A DNA stretch of 64,000 nt from Streptosporangium lutulentum (GCF_030811455.1 NZ_JAUSQU010000001.1:6386001-6450000), one strand, 5' to 3'. Numbered from the stretch's first letter, positions 26,244 to 34,678 are shown. Translations and numbers: made by a program. The notes: generated by a model not told the origin, from the letters alone.

Positions 26244-26880
26244 CAACGATCAGGATGGCCGTGGCCAGCAGGGCCGCCAGGGCACTCGGCGCCCAGGTGG
26301 CCTTCATCAGCCCGGTCCCGGCGCCCGGCTCCTTGACGGTCTCGGAGGTCGCCCCCCTGGCCTTCGCGGCGGCCGATCGCCTGGCGGCCTCGGCCCGTTC
26401 GGAGAGCTGTTCGGCCACCCAGTCGGCGTGGGTCTTTCCCGCCAGCATCTCGGCGGCGGCCTGCTCGCCCTTCGGGCGCACGGGTTCGGGCCTGCGCCGG
26501 TCGGCGGCGGCCGCGGCGTTCCCCCGCCGCACGGCCGTCGCCCGCTCACGGGCGGTGGCCTGCGGCGTCCAGCAGCGGACCCTGTCATTTCCCGAGGTGA
26601 TCGTGATCACGTGGGAGACCGTGACCTCGTCCACACCCTTCCAGGGCACGAAGACGTTCTTGAGTGGATTGCGGACCAGCACGCCCTCCTCGGTCATGAG
26701 GATCGCCGGACGCAGGCAGGCGATGAAGACCAGCATGGTCAGCACCCCCAGCACCGCGGCGGCGACCATCGAGGCCGGCCCGCTGTAGCGGACGGTCAGA
26801 TCGACCGCGTTGAACGCGGCGAACGCCATCCAGATCCAGCCGATGACCAGCGCGGCCTTCGACCGGAACACCTGTTTCAT
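26227..26880 (-). CDS. PH-like domain membrane protein
   Basis: A 217-residue membrane protein of unknown role. Two N-terminal transmembrane helices (ALVIGWIWMAFAAFNAV and AAAVLGVLTMLVFIACL) are followed by a bacterial PH-like beta region (TEEGVLVRNPLKNVFVPWKGVDEVTVSH), an Ala/Arg/Glu-rich helical stretch, and one C-terminal helix (SALAALLATAILIVVAVIV). The ATG at 26880 has GGAG about 8 nt upstream. It follows adenosine deaminase by 28 bp and is likely co-transcribed, an arrangement without obvious biochemical logic. Confidence 0.83.
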   Translation of the reverse strand: MKQVFRSKAALVIGWIWMAFAAFNAVDLTVRYSGPASMVAAAVLGVLTMLVFIACLRPAILMTEEGVLVRNPLKNVFVPWKGVDEVTVSHVITITSGNDRVRCWTPQATARERATAVRRGNAAAAADRRRPEPVRPKGEQAAAEMLAGKTHADWVAEQLSERAEAARRSAAAKARGATSETVKEPGAGTGLMKATWAPSALAALLATAILIVVAVIV

Positions 26881-26908
26881 CGAGCTCACTCCACTCGTGC
26901 GAACCCGT

Positions 26909-27988
26909 TCACGCCTGCACCTTGAGCTGCGCGAACCCGGGCTTGATGACACCGTTGATGAGCGCCAGACGCTCGTCGAACGGCAGGAACGCCGACTTCA
27001 TGGCGTTGATCGTGAACCACTGCATGTCGTCCCAGCCGTAGCCGAACGCCTCCGTCAGCTTGGCGAACTCCTCCGCGAGGGAGGTCGCGCTCATCAGCCG
27101 GTTGTCGGTGTTGACCGTCACCCGGAAGTTCAGGCGGCGCAGCAGGCCGATCGGGTGCTCGGCGATGGAGGTCGCGGCACCGGTCTGCAGGTTGGAGGTC
27201 GGGCACATCTCCAGCGGGATGCGCTTGTCACGGACATAGGCGGCGAGGCGGCCGAGCTTGGCCTGACCGTCGCCCTGCACCGTGATGTCGTCGATGATCC
27301 GGACCCCGTGGCCGAGGCGGTCGGCGCCGCACCACTGGATCGCCTGCCAGATCGACGGCAGGCCGAACGCCTCACCGGCGTGGATGGTGAAGTGGGCGTT
27401 CTCACGCTGGAGATACTCGAAGGCGTCAAGGTGCCGGGTGGGAGGGTAGCCCGCCTCGGCTCCGGCGATGTCGAATCCGACCACTCCGGCGTCGCGGTAG
27501 CGGACCGCGAGTTCGGCGATCTCCATGGACCTGGCCTGGTGGCGCATCGCGGTGAGCAGCGTGCCCACCCGGATGCCGCGCCCCTCGGAGCCGGCCCTGA
27601 AGCCCTCCTGCACCGCCTCGATGACCTCTTCGAGGCTGAGGCCCATGGAGGTGTGCTGCTCGGGCGCGTAACGCACCTCGGCGTAGACCACACCGTCGTC
27701 CGCCAGGTCCTGAGCGCACTCGGCGGCGACCCTGATCAGGTTCTCCCGCGTCTGCATGACGCCGACCGTGTGCTCGAAGGTCTCCAGGTAGAACTCCAGC
27801 GAGCCGGAGTTCGACGCCTCCGAGAACCAGGCGCGCAGGCTCTCCGCATCGGTCGCGGGCAGCTTGTCGTAGCCCGTTTCGCGGGCCAGGTCGATAATGG
27901 TCTCCGGCCGCAGACCACCGTCGAGGTGATCGTGGAGCAACACCTTGGGAGCGCGGCGGATCTCCTCGAGAGTGGGTAGCTGGCTCAT
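26909..27988 (-). CDS. add: Adenosine deaminase
   Basis: A 359-residue zinc enzyme converting (deoxy)adenosine to (deoxy)inosine. The metal site is visible: HDH in VLLHDHLDGG (about 19-21), HAGE (about 202-205) with its catalytic Glu, LGHGVRI, and Asp in VNTDNRLMS. The second Asp of the common NTDD motif is Asn, a change I believe is common in actinobacterial relatives. Its inosine product is a substrate for the nearby purine nucleoside phosphorylase. It heads a two-gene unit with the PH protein. Confidence 0.95.
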   Translation of the reverse strand: MSQLPTLEEIRRAPKVLLHDHLDGGLRPETIIDLARETGYDKLPATDAESLRAWFSEASNSGSLEFYLETFEHTVGVMQTRENLIRVAAECAQDLADDGVVYAEVRYAPEQHTSMGLSLEEVIEAVQEGFRAGSEGRGIRVGTLLTAMRHQARSMEIAELAVRYRDAGVVGFDIAGAEAGYPPTRHLDAFEYLQRENAHFTIHAGEAFGLPSIWQAIQWCGADRLGHGVRIIDDITVQGDGQAKLGRLAAYVRDKRIPLEMCPTSNLQTGAATSIAEHPIGLLRRLNFRVTVNTDNRLMSATSLAEEFAKLTEAFGYGWDDMQWFTINAMKSAFLPFDERLALINGVIKPGFAQLKVQA

Positions 27989-28123
27989 CCCATCACCTTA
28001 CCGTCGGGGCCTAATCAGCGATCTTGCGAGGGTACGGCCGGGCCCCGCCTTCGAACGTCCGCGTCGCGGAAGGGGAGACATGGCGAAGCCCGGCGAGCGG
28101 GAGTCATCAAAATCGCCGCGCGG

Positions 28124-28477
28124 TCATTCGGCGCGGTTGACGGTCTCGGGGGAGAAAGCGGGAAGGCAGACGGCGATGTACTCGGCACCCTCGGGACCGC
28201 AGCTGTAGCGGATCTTCTCTCCCGGCTCGCACGCGAACGCCTGTCCGGCGGCGACCTCGGTCGTGCCCTCGTCGTGCTCGACGATGACGGTTCCCCTGAG
28301 CACCAATGTGTACTCGGCGAACTCCGGCGTCTGGGCCGGCTCGTCCCATCCGGGCGGGGCCGTCATGTGCGCGATCGAGACGCGGTCGTCGCCGCTGTTG
28401 ACCCGACCGACGTATTCGTCGATCACCTTGCCGCCCGGAACGGGAATCCGTGTCGCGCTGTCGATTTTGCGTACCAT
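28124..28477 (-). CDS. Small cupin-domain protein
   Basis: A 117-residue single-domain cupin. The beta-barrel core shows EYTLVLRGTVIVEHDEG (motif 1 region, with His and Glu) and AGQAFACEPGEKIRYSCG (motif 2 region). Function is not predictable. It starts at ATG 28477 without a ribosome site. It lies between adenosine deaminase and the AMIN-like lipoprotein, all on the minus strand. Confidence 0.8.
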   Translation of the reverse strand: MVRKIDSATRIPVPGGKVIDEYVGRVNSGDDRVSIAHMTAPPGWDEPAQTPEFAEYTLVLRGTVIVEHDEGTTEVAAGQAFACEPGEKIRYSCGPEGAEYIAVCLPAFSPETVNRAE

Positions 28478-28494
28478 GAAGCCAGTCTGTCACC

Positions 28495-28701
28495 GGTTTC
28501 GGTGTGCGATGCCCATGACCAGGCGACTCGAAGCGCCACCGCGGTCTCGGGCTTCGATGTGCGGCGTCCGCGACCGGACGGTTCGAAATGCGACTCCGGT
28601 GCCCGGGATTCAGCGGGCGACGCCCCTGACCAGGCCGTTCGGCGCCGGGCCCCGGCGCCCGGGTTCAGTGGGCGACGTCAACGACCAGGCGGTTCGGGGC
28701 C
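28495..28701. repeat. About 55-bp degenerate repeats copying the end of the AMIN-like gene
   Basis: The unit at about 28655-28701 contains the gene's last codons and stop. A close copy lies at about 28600-28647, and more diverged ones at about 28544-28592 and 28495-28540. The close copy would still read APNGLVRGVAR-stop against APNRLVVDVAH-stop in the gene, so coding end and stop were duplicated. The rest of the gap 28478-28664 shows nothing else. Confidence 0.7.
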
Positions 28702-29291
28702 TTCTGCTCCAGCACCCGGAATGCCGCCTTGTGGTCGAGGGCGACACCCACACCCACCACGGCCTCGAAGTCTCCGGTCTTGACCACGCTCCGGACGTTG
28801 CCAAGATCGGCCTGGAAGATCGGCCCGCCCGTCCAGGTCGGCTCGCCCGCCTCGGTGTGCGCGGTGGCCGGGGTCATGGACAGCTGAAGGTAGGCGCCGC
28901 CCTTGGCGTCGATCGGGTCGCCCGATCCGTCCTGGACGAGCTTGGGCACCCACTTCACGGTGTATCCGGGCAGGTCTCCCTCCATGTCGATCACTACCCG
29001 GTCGAATCCCTCGTGCCTGGCGAACCGCACCCCGGTGACACTCGGCGGCGCGTCGAGGGTTTTCTCCACCTTGACCTCCTCGGTGCCCGTGGGGGGTTTC
29101 AGCCCCAAGGGCGGGTCGGCGGAGGACGAGACAGGGGGAGAGCCGGAAGGCGAGGGGACCGGCGTGGTCGCCGTGACCGCGGTCGCCGGGGACGAGGCCA
29201 CGGGCTGCGGGGTGGAACCGCAGCCGGCCAGCAGGGCCAGGGGAACGAACGCGAGGGGAACGAGGGCGCGGGGAACGAGGGTGCGATTCAT
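28665..29291 (-). CDS. AMIN-like domain lipoprotein
   Basis: A 208-residue secreted lipoprotein. The lipobox LALLAGC lies near residue 24, after a hydrophobic leader encoded by short DNA repeats (ALVPL repeated). A Pro/Ser/Thr linker follows, then a 130-residue AMIN-like beta domain (GFDRVVIDMEGDLPGYTVKW ... AFRVLEQKAPNRLVVDV). AMIN domains in other proteins bind cell-wall material; here the role is unproven. GGAGG precedes the ATG. It has its own promoter about 85 nt upstream. Confidence 0.85.
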   Translation of the reverse strand: MNRTLVPRALVPLAFVPLALLAGCGSTPQPVASSPATAVTATTPVPSPSGSPPVSSSADPPLGLKPPTGTEEVKVEKTLDAPPSVTGVRFARHEGFDRVVIDMEGDLPGYTVKWVPKLVQDGSGDPIDAKGGAYLQLSMTPATAHTEAGEPTWTGGPIFQADLGNVRSVVKTGDFEAVVGVGVALDHKAAFRVLEQKAPNRLVVDVAH

Positions 29292-29367
29292 GGTAAGCCT
29301 CCTGCCCCTTTAGATGCTCAGCACTCTGGAGAGGTTCACTCCGTCGGCCGCATCTGTCGTGGCCAGA

Positions 29368-29396
29368 TCTTGACAGTCTGTCCAGACAGGAGTCAA
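29368..29396 (-). promoter_or_regulatory. Promoter of the AMIN-like lipoprotein
   Basis: Minus strand TTGACT (29396-29391) and TCAAGA (29373-29368), 17 bp apart. The spacer holds CTGTC-TG-GACAG, a small inverted repeat that could bind a regulator. The rest of the gap 29292-29686 has short C/T-rich repeats (for example CCCCCGTGCAGCGGTC twice near 29635-29665) and no gene. Confidence 0.45.
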
Positions 29397-29686
29397 GCAT
29401 CTGCGTGGGGCCGGGATGTCGGCAAACCGCCTGGTCACCGCCGGCCCGGAATCCCACCGCCGCCGGCCCCCGAATCCCGGCGGCGGTGGGCCGGTGTCCC
29501 ACGCGGGGACCGCGTCCCCCTGTCTCCGGCGGTTCCGCGTCCCCTGCGGTTTCCCGTCTCCGCGGCTTCCCGTCTCCGCGTTTCCACCGGCCCCACGCCC
29601 CCGTGTCCCCGTGGTCTCGCCGGTCCCGCTTTCCCCCGTGCAGCGGTCCCCCGTGCAGCGGTCCTTTCCCGGACCGCCTCCGGCCG

Positions 29687-31123
29687 TCAGACGGTCTCCA
29701 GCACCTTCTCCCCTCCGGTCTCGCCCTCCGCCAGGACGGCCGTGCGGGAACGGCGGAGGCCGGTGAGGGCGATCGCCAGGCCGACCACGCCGAGGATCAC
29801 GGAGACCGCGATCGCGGCGTGGAAGCCGGCGAGCGGGTCCGCTCCCGTGTTGGAGGTGAGGACCGCCGTCACGACGGCCAGCACCAGTGCCCCGCCGACC
29901 TGTCCGGAGGTGTTGAGCAGGCCGGAGGCCAGGCCCTGCTCATCGTCGGCGACCCCGTTGGTGGCCTGGATGTTCAGTGAGGGGAAGGACAGGCCGAAGG
30001 CGATGCCCAGCAGGACCATTCCGGGAATGATCAGCGTGGCCAGGCTGGGATCTCCGTCCAGCCGGAGGAAGAACGCGTATCCGGCGGCCAAGGCGGCGGC
30101 GCCGATCACGATCAGCCGGGCGGTGCCGAACCGGTCGGCCAGTTTGCCCATCTTGGTGGAGCTCACGGCCACCAGCAGCCCGGCGGGCAGGAAGGCCAGC
30201 GCGGTCTCCAGGGCGGACCAGTGCAGGAAGTTCTGGAAGTACTGCATGGCCACGAACTGGAAACCGACATAGGAGCCGAAGAGGATCACCAGGCCGAGGT
30301 TGGCCCGGACGATCGGACCGGAGCGCAGGATGCCGAGCCGTACCAGCGGGTGCCTGACCTTCAGCTCGGTCACCACGAACGCGGCCAGCAGCACCGCGAC
30401 ACTCACCAGCGAGGCGACGGTACGGAGTGATCCCCAGCCCGACGCGGGAGCCTCGACCACGGTGTAGACCAGCAGCAGCATCGAGGCGGTGATGGTCACG
30501 GCGCCGATGAGGTCGTGGCCGCCTTCGGCCTTCTCCTCACGATGCTTGGGCAGGAACTTCAGGGCCGCGACCAGAGCGATGATCGCGACGGGGACCGGCA
30601 TGAGGAACGTCCAGCGCCAGCCGAGCTCGGTCAGGAATCCCGAGATGACCAGGCCCAGGGAGAAGCCGCTGGCCCCCGAGGCGGTGAAGATGCTGAGAGC
30701 CCTGTTGCGGGCCGGGCCCTCGGCGAAGGTCGTGGTGATGATGGACAGCGCGGCGGGTGCGGTGAAGGCGGCGCTCACGCCCTTGACGAACCGGGCCGCG
30801 ATCAGCAGGGTCCCGTCGTTGACCACGCCACCCAGGAGCGAGGCCACCGCGAACACGGCGAGGGCGATCAGGAAGACCCTGCGCCGCCCGAGCAGGTCGG
30901 CGGTCCGGCCACCGAGGAGGAGCAGGCCGCCGTATCCGAGCACGTAGCCGCTGACCACCCATTGGAGGGAGGACGTGGACAGCCCGAGGTCGTCCTGGAT
31001 GGACGACAGGGCGACTCCCACCATCGAAACGTCGAGTGCGTCGAGGAAGACGACGGCGCAGAGCACGATGAGCGCGGCCCAGAGGCGCGCATCCCAGCGC
31101 CCATCGTGGGATGAAGAGGTCAT
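29687..31123 (-). CDS. MFS efflux transporter, DHA2 family
   Basis: A 478-residue multidrug-type facilitator with 14 predicted helices. DALDVSMVGVALSSIQDDL is helix 1 of the DHA2 family, GGRTADLLGRRRVF is motif A, and SGASGFSLGLVISGFL corresponds to antiporter motif C. I choose ATG 31123: TATGGT (31137-31132) lies 8 bp before it and there is no ribosome site, so the transcript is probably leaderless. It is divergent from a MarR gene across three phased operators, so efflux is likely induced by a compound that releases MarR. Confidence 0.93.
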   Translation of the reverse strand: MTSSSHDGRWDARLWAALIVLCAVVFLDALDVSMVGVALSSIQDDLGLSTSSLQWVVSGYVLGYGGLLLLGGRTADLLGRRRVFLIALAVFAVASLLGGVVNDGTLLIAARFVKGVSAAFTAPAALSIITTTFAEGPARNRALSIFTASGASGFSLGLVISGFLTELGWRWTFLMPVPVAIIALVAALKFLPKHREEKAEGGHDLIGAVTITASMLLLVYTVVEAPASGWGSLRTVASLVSVAVLLAAFVVTELKVRHPLVRLGILRSGPIVRANLGLVILFGSYVGFQFVAMQYFQNFLHWSALETALAFLPAGLLVAVSSTKMGKLADRFGTARLIVIGAAALAAGYAFFLRLDGDPSLATLIIPGMVLLGIAFGLSFPSLNIQATNGVADDEQGLASGLLNTSGQVGGALVLAVVTAVLTSNTGADPLAGFHAAIAVSVILGVVGLAIALTGLRRSRTAVLAEGETGGEKVLETV

Positions 31124-31131
31124 GGTGGACG

Positions 31132-31203
31132 ACCATACATGCAGATGCATCTAATGCAAAAGCATTTAATGCTTGTGCACTTAATGTTCATGCATGGTAC
31201 GAT
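31132..31203. promoter_or_regulatory. Three 15-bp-phased palindromic MarR operators
   Basis: GCATCTAATGC (31147-31157), GCATTTAATGC (31162-31172) and GCACTTAATGT (31177-31187) start exactly 15 bp apart with 4-bp A/T-rich spacers. The central one is a perfect GCAT-3-ATGC palindrome. They lie between the MFS -10 (TATGGT, 31137-31132, minus) and the MarR -10 (TACGAT, 31198-31203, plus), so bound MarR would shut both. Confidence 0.8.
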
Positions 31204-31210
31204 CGCGCTC

Positions 31211-31615
31211 ATGAGCGAGGAGTACGCGGTCCGCGCATGGCGTGAGGTGCTGGCCAAGCACGCCACGACCGCCTGTGCCCTGGAGCGTGAGCTCGCCGAA
31301 CGGCACCGGCTCGGGATGAGTGAGTTCGAGGTCCTGGAGCGGATGGTCGAGGGCGGCGAGAGAAGATACCGGGTTCAGGAGATAGCCGACGCGGTTCACC
31401 TGAGCCAGAGCGCGTGCTCCCGGCTGATCGCCCGCCTGGAGAAGGCCGGCCTGGTGAGCCGCGACATCTGCGACGTCGACCGTCGCGGGATCTTCGTCTG
31501 CATCACCGAGGAAGGCCGCGCGCGCCACACGGCGGCCCAGCCCACCCACCGCGCCGTGATCCGCGAGATCTTCACCGCCTCGGAGCGACGGGAGCACGAC
31601 CTCAACCTCGCGTGA
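31211..31615 (+). CDS. MarR-family transcriptional regulator
   Basis: A 134-residue winged-helix MarR protein: YRVQEIADAVHLSQSACSRLIARLEKAGLVSRD is the recognition region and DRRGIFVCITEEGRA the wing. I choose ATG 31211, 7 bp after a TACGAT -10 with no ribosome site (leaderless). Codons upstream in the same frame are only the operator repeats. It is divergent from the MFS gene and probably represses both. The C-terminal dimer helix is short, as in compact members. Confidence 0.92.
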   Translation: MSEEYAVRAWREVLAKHATTACALERELAERHRLGMSEFEVLERMVEGGERRYRVQEIADAVHLSQSACSRLIARLEKAGLVSRDICDVDRRGIFVCITEEGRARHTAAQPTHRAVIREIFTASERREHDLNLA

Positions 31616-31664
31616 TCGCACCCGCGGAGACCTTACGGATACGACACGGTCGCCGGCCCGTCCC

Positions 31665-31693
31665 TTGATAAGTGAAACTTAGTAAGTTCTACT
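31665..31693 (+). promoter_or_regulatory. PadR promoter with operator in the spacer
   Basis: TTGATA (31665-31670) and TCTACT (31688-31693) are 17 bp apart, and the inverted repeat AACTTA-G-TAAGTT (31676-31688) fills the spacer. The ATG at 31700 is 6 bp past the -10, so the mRNA is leaderless and probably autorepressed. Confidence 0.65.
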
Positions 31694-31699
31694 GAGTAC

Positions 31700-32029
31700 A
31701 TGGGACGTCGAACGCAAGAGCTCGGACGCTTCACCGACGTGGCGCTGCTGGTGCTCGTCAGCCTGGCCGAAGGCCAGAAACACGGCTACCGGATGATCCA
31801 GGACATCGAGGAGTTCTCGGGGACCGCGCTGGAGCCCGGCACGCTCTACGGTGCGCTGATGCGCCTGGAGGAGCGCGGCTGGATCGAGCCGGTCACCTCC
31901 GCCGAGAGGCGCAAGCCGTACCGGATCACCCCCTCGGGGCAGGACGCGCTCACCGAGCAGCTCGCGACGCTGCGACGGATCGAGCAGGCGGGTGCCAGGC
32001 GCACGGGAGTCGCCTGGGGGCTCGGATGA
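31700..32029 (+). CDS. PadR-family transcriptional regulator
   Basis: A 109-residue PadR winged-helix protein: ALLVLVSLAEGQKHGYRMIQDIEE, then LEPGTLYGALMRLEERGWIEPV (recognition helix) and RRKPYRITPSGQDAL (wing). Short PadR proteins of this group are commonly co-transcribed with a membrane protein, as here: the stop overlaps the next ATG by 4 bp (ATGA). An operator in its own promoter points to autoregulation. Confidence 0.93.
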   Translation: MGRRTQELGRFTDVALLVLVSLAEGQKHGYRMIQDIEEFSGTALEPGTLYGALMRLEERGWIEPVTSAERRKPYRITPSGQDALTEQLATLRRIEQAGARRTGVAWGLG

Positions 32030-32886
32030 TGCGCCCGCTCGCCGTGATGACGCTGCGGCTCTACCCGAAGGCGTGGCGCAGGCGCTACGCCGAGGAGGTC
32101 CGTGACCTGCTGGACGCGCGCCCGGTCCGGGCCCGCACGGTCGCCGACCTCGCCATGGGGGCGTTCGACGCCTGGATCAACCGCCGTCTGATCCCAGGAG
32201 GTTCCGCCATGCGCGTTCCCACCGCCGTCGTCCTCACCATCGGCTCCTACATCCTCTTCAACCTTTGGAATCCGGGCATCCGCCACATGCCCAGCCTTGA
32301 GCGGACGTGGAGCCTCGCCCTGGACAACAGCTCGGCGGCGACCCTGGGGCTGGCCGCGGTCGCCACCTTCCTGTTCGCCGTCACCCCCGCCCTGGCGGTC
32401 CTCGCCTTCGTGCCCGTGCTCGTGTCGGCGACCACAAGAAAGGCCCTCAGAGAGGGCCTCGGCGTCCTCGTGGTGACCATGGCCCTGGTCATCGCCCTGC
32501 CGATCTGGGCGATCGCGTACGTCTACTACGGCATGGCCTTCTCCGACCTGGGTTTCCCCATAGGCCCGTTCGGCGACGCGATGACGGGCGGGTTCTTCGC
32601 CCCGGTGATCGTCGCCCTGGCCCTGGGCCTGCGCGGGGTCGCCGCGAGGGATCCGCTGCTCGCCCCCGGCGTGCAGCGGGCGGGCAGGATGCTCGGCGTC
32701 GCCGCCGCGCTCAACGTGGTGGCCTGGGTGCCGATCCTGCTGTTGCTCGTTCTCGGCGCCCCGGGCGCGTCCACCCGATTCATGGTGGCGATGCTGGCGA
32801 GCGTCGCGTGCAGCGCCGCCATCTCGGCCCTCACCATCCGCGCCGTCACGGGCTCGGAACCCGCCCGGAGTCTCGTACGGATCTGA
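32026..32886 (+). CDS. PadR-coupled multi-pass membrane protein
   Basis: A 286-residue integral membrane protein of unknown function. The N-terminal cytosolic part RLYPKAWRRRYAEEVRDLLD matches the short amphipathic region seen in many PadR-linked membrane proteins. About six hydrophobic helices follow, from VPTAVVLTIGSYILF to FMVAMLASVACSAAISAL. It is translationally coupled to PadR. A role in membrane stress or export is conceivable, but nothing in the sequence shows it. Confidence 0.85.
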   Translation: MMRPLAVMTLRLYPKAWRRRYAEEVRDLLDARPVRARTVADLAMGAFDAWINRRLIPGGSAMRVPTAVVLTIGSYILFNLWNPGIRHMPSLERTWSLALDNSSAATLGLAAVATFLFAVTPALAVLAFVPVLVSATTRKALREGLGVLVVTMALVIALPIWAIAYVYYGMAFSDLGFPIGPFGDAMTGGFFAPVIVALALGLRGVAARDPLLAPGVQRAGRMLGVAAALNVVAWVPILLLLVLGAPGASTRFMVAMLASVACSAAISALTIRAVTGSEPARSLVRI

Positions 32887-32891
32887 GCGCG

Positions 32892-32926
32892 CGAGGGGTA
32901 CCGCTCGCGGCGAGCGGTACCCCTCG
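32892..32926. terminator. Strong bidirectional terminator hairpin
   Basis: CGAGGGGTACCGCTCG (32892-32907) pairs perfectly with 32911-32926 around a 3-nt loop. This 16-bp stem lies between two convergent genes. Confidence 0.85.
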
Positions 32927-32949
32927 AAACGCGCCCGGCTGAGACGTGG

Positions 32950-34230
32950 TCAGGCCGTGATGCGGTCGATCACCAGGGGCAGCAGGTCCGGGTCGCCGGC
33001 CTCACCGATCACGTAGGCGCCCTCCAGCGCGGTGAGCGCCCGCTCGAAACGGGCGGTCTCGTCGGCGTGCAGGGTCATCAGCGGCTGCCCCTCGCGAACC
33101 AGGTCTCCCGGCCTGACGTGCAGCATGATGCCCGCGCCGAAGGACACCGGGTCCTCCTTGCGCTCCCGGCCCGCGCCGAGCCGCCAGGCGGCCAGGCCCA
33201 CGCCGTACGCGTCGAGCCTGGACAGCACGCCGGACGAGGGCGCGGTGATCTCCATGGTCTCGGCGGCCCTGGGCAGCAGGGCGTCGGGGTCGCCGCCCTG
33301 GGCACTGATCATCCGGCGCCAGACGTCCATCGCCGAGCCGTCCTTCAGGGCCTGCTCCGGGTCCTTGCCCCCGGTCAGGCCCCCGGCCTCCAGCATCTCG
33401 CGCGCCAGCCGTACGGTCAGCTCGACCACGTCGGCGGGCCCGCCCCCCGCGAGCACCTCGACGGACTCGGTGACCTCAAGCGCGTTGCCCACGGCCCGGC
33501 CGAGCGGCCGGTCCATGGCGGTGAGCAGGGCGACCGTGTTGACCCCGGCGTCGGTGCCCAGCTCGACCATGGTCATGGCCAGCTCACGGGCCCGGTCCAC
33601 GGTCTTCATGAACGCGCCGGAACCGACCTTGACGTCGAGCACCAGCGCCCCGGTGCCCTCCGCGATCTTCTTCGACATGATCGAGGAGGCGATCAGCGGG
33701 ATCGACTCGACGGTGCCGGTGACGTCGCGCAGCGCGTAGAGCTTCTTGTCCGCCGGGGCGAGCCCGTCACCGGCCGCGCAGATGACCGCCCCGGCCTCCC
33801 TGAGCACGTCGAGCATCCCGTCGTTGGACAGGGACGCCTGCCAGCCGGGGATGGACTCCAGCTTGTCCAGGGTGCCGCCGGTGTGACCGAGCCCCCTGCC
33901 GGAAAGCTGCGGCACGTAACCGCCGCACGCGGCGACCAGCGGGGCCAGCGGCAGTGTGATCTTGTCACCCACCCCGCCGGTGGAGTGCTTGTCGGTGGTG
34001 GGACCGGGCAGCGCCGACCAGTCCATCCGGGACCCGGACCGGATCATGGCCTGGGTCCACTCCGCGATCTCCCGCCGGGTCATGCCGTTGAGCAGGATCG
34101 CCATCGCGAGCGAGGACATCTGCTCGTCGGCCACGACACCCCTGGTGTAGGCGTCGATCACCCAGTCGATCTGCTCCCTGGACAGCTCGCGGCCGTCCCG
34201 CTTGGTGACGATGACGTCGATCGCGTCCAT
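32950..34230 (-). CDS. deoA: Thymidine phosphorylase
   Basis: A 426-residue pyrimidine nucleoside phosphorylase that cleaves thymidine or deoxyuridine to base and deoxyribose-1-phosphate. Visible are TDKHSTGGVGDKITLPLAPL (phosphate/substrate region), LSGRGLGHTGGTLDKLESI (family signature), SIMSKKIAEG and the C-terminal alpha/beta domain. The ATG at 34230 follows GGGGG. It lies downstream of cdd, so deoxycytidine can be deaminated and then cleaved. The junction with cdd carries a short duplication and a 15-codon mini-ORF. Confidence 0.95.
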   Translation of the reverse strand: MDAIDVIVTKRDGRELSREQIDWVIDAYTRGVVADEQMSSLAMAILLNGMTRREIAEWTQAMIRSGSRMDWSALPGPTTDKHSTGGVGDKITLPLAPLVAACGGYVPQLSGRGLGHTGGTLDKLESIPGWQASLSNDGMLDVLREAGAVICAAGDGLAPADKKLYALRDVTGTVESIPLIASSIMSKKIAEGTGALVLDVKVGSGAFMKTVDRARELAMTMVELGTDAGVNTVALLTAMDRPLGRAVGNALEVTESVEVLAGGGPADVVELTVRLAREMLEAGGLTGGKDPEQALKDGSAMDVWRRMISAQGGDPDALLPRAAETMEITAPSSGVLSRLDAYGVGLAAWRLGAGRERKEDPVSFGAGIMLHVRPGDLVREGQPLMTLHADETARFERALTALEGAYVIGEAGDPDLLPLVIDRITA

Positions 34231-34304
34231 GGTCAAGCCCCCCGGCTCAGGTTGGTGACGACGGCCTCGGCCATGCTCATGGTCAGGCCCCCCGGCTCAG
34301 GTTG
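34228..34304. repeat. 27-bp direct repeat at the cdd-deoA junction
   Basis: Positions 34228-34254 and 34278-34304 match at 26 of 27 bases, exactly 50 bp apart. Each copy carries the codons NLSRGA, a TGA stop and a following ATG. As a result a 15-codon reading frame (34280-34233, MSMAEAVVTNLSRGA) sits between the cdd stop and the deoA start and ends 2 nt before the deoA ATG. Confidence 0.8.
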
Positions 34305-34678
34305 TCGGGCCCGAAGGCGTACGGCAGGATCTCCGTCATCGGCTTGGGGCCGTCGACGGTCTCCACCAGCAGTTCGGGACCGCCGAACTCGTACAGCAGC
34401 TGACGGCACCTGCCGCACGGCATGAGCAGCTCCTCGTGCCCGTCCACGCAGGTGAACGCGACCAGCCGGCCGCCGCCGGAGGCCCGGAGCGCGGACACCA
34501 GCCCGCACTCCGCGCACAGCCCGAGGCCGTAGGAGGCGTTCTCGACGTTGCAGCCGGACACGATCCGCCCGTCGTCCACCAGGGCGGCGGCGCCGACCGG
34601 GAACTTGGAGTAGGGGGCGTAGGCGTGCGCCATGACCCGTACGGCTTCCGCCTTCAGTGCCGCCCAGTTGATGTCCAT
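34283..34678 (-). CDS. cdd: Cytidine deaminase
   Basis: A 131-residue homotetrameric-type cytidine/deoxycytidine deaminase. The zinc site is complete: CAE in GLCAECGLVSAL and PCGRC in LLMPCGRCRQLL; NVENASYG binds ribose. The start is placed at ATG 34678 from the usual family N terminus (MDINWAALKAEA); ATG 34696 is an alternative, and neither has a good ribosome site. It follows the nucleoside permease genes on the same strand and feeds uridine to salvage and phosphorolysis. Confidence 0.94.
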   Translation of the reverse strand: MDINWAALKAEAVRVMAHAYAPYSKFPVGAAALVDDGRIVSGCNVENASYGLGLCAECGLVSALRASGGGRLVAFTCVDGHEELLMPCGRCRQLLYEFGGPELLVETVDGPKPMTEILPYAFGPDNLSRGA

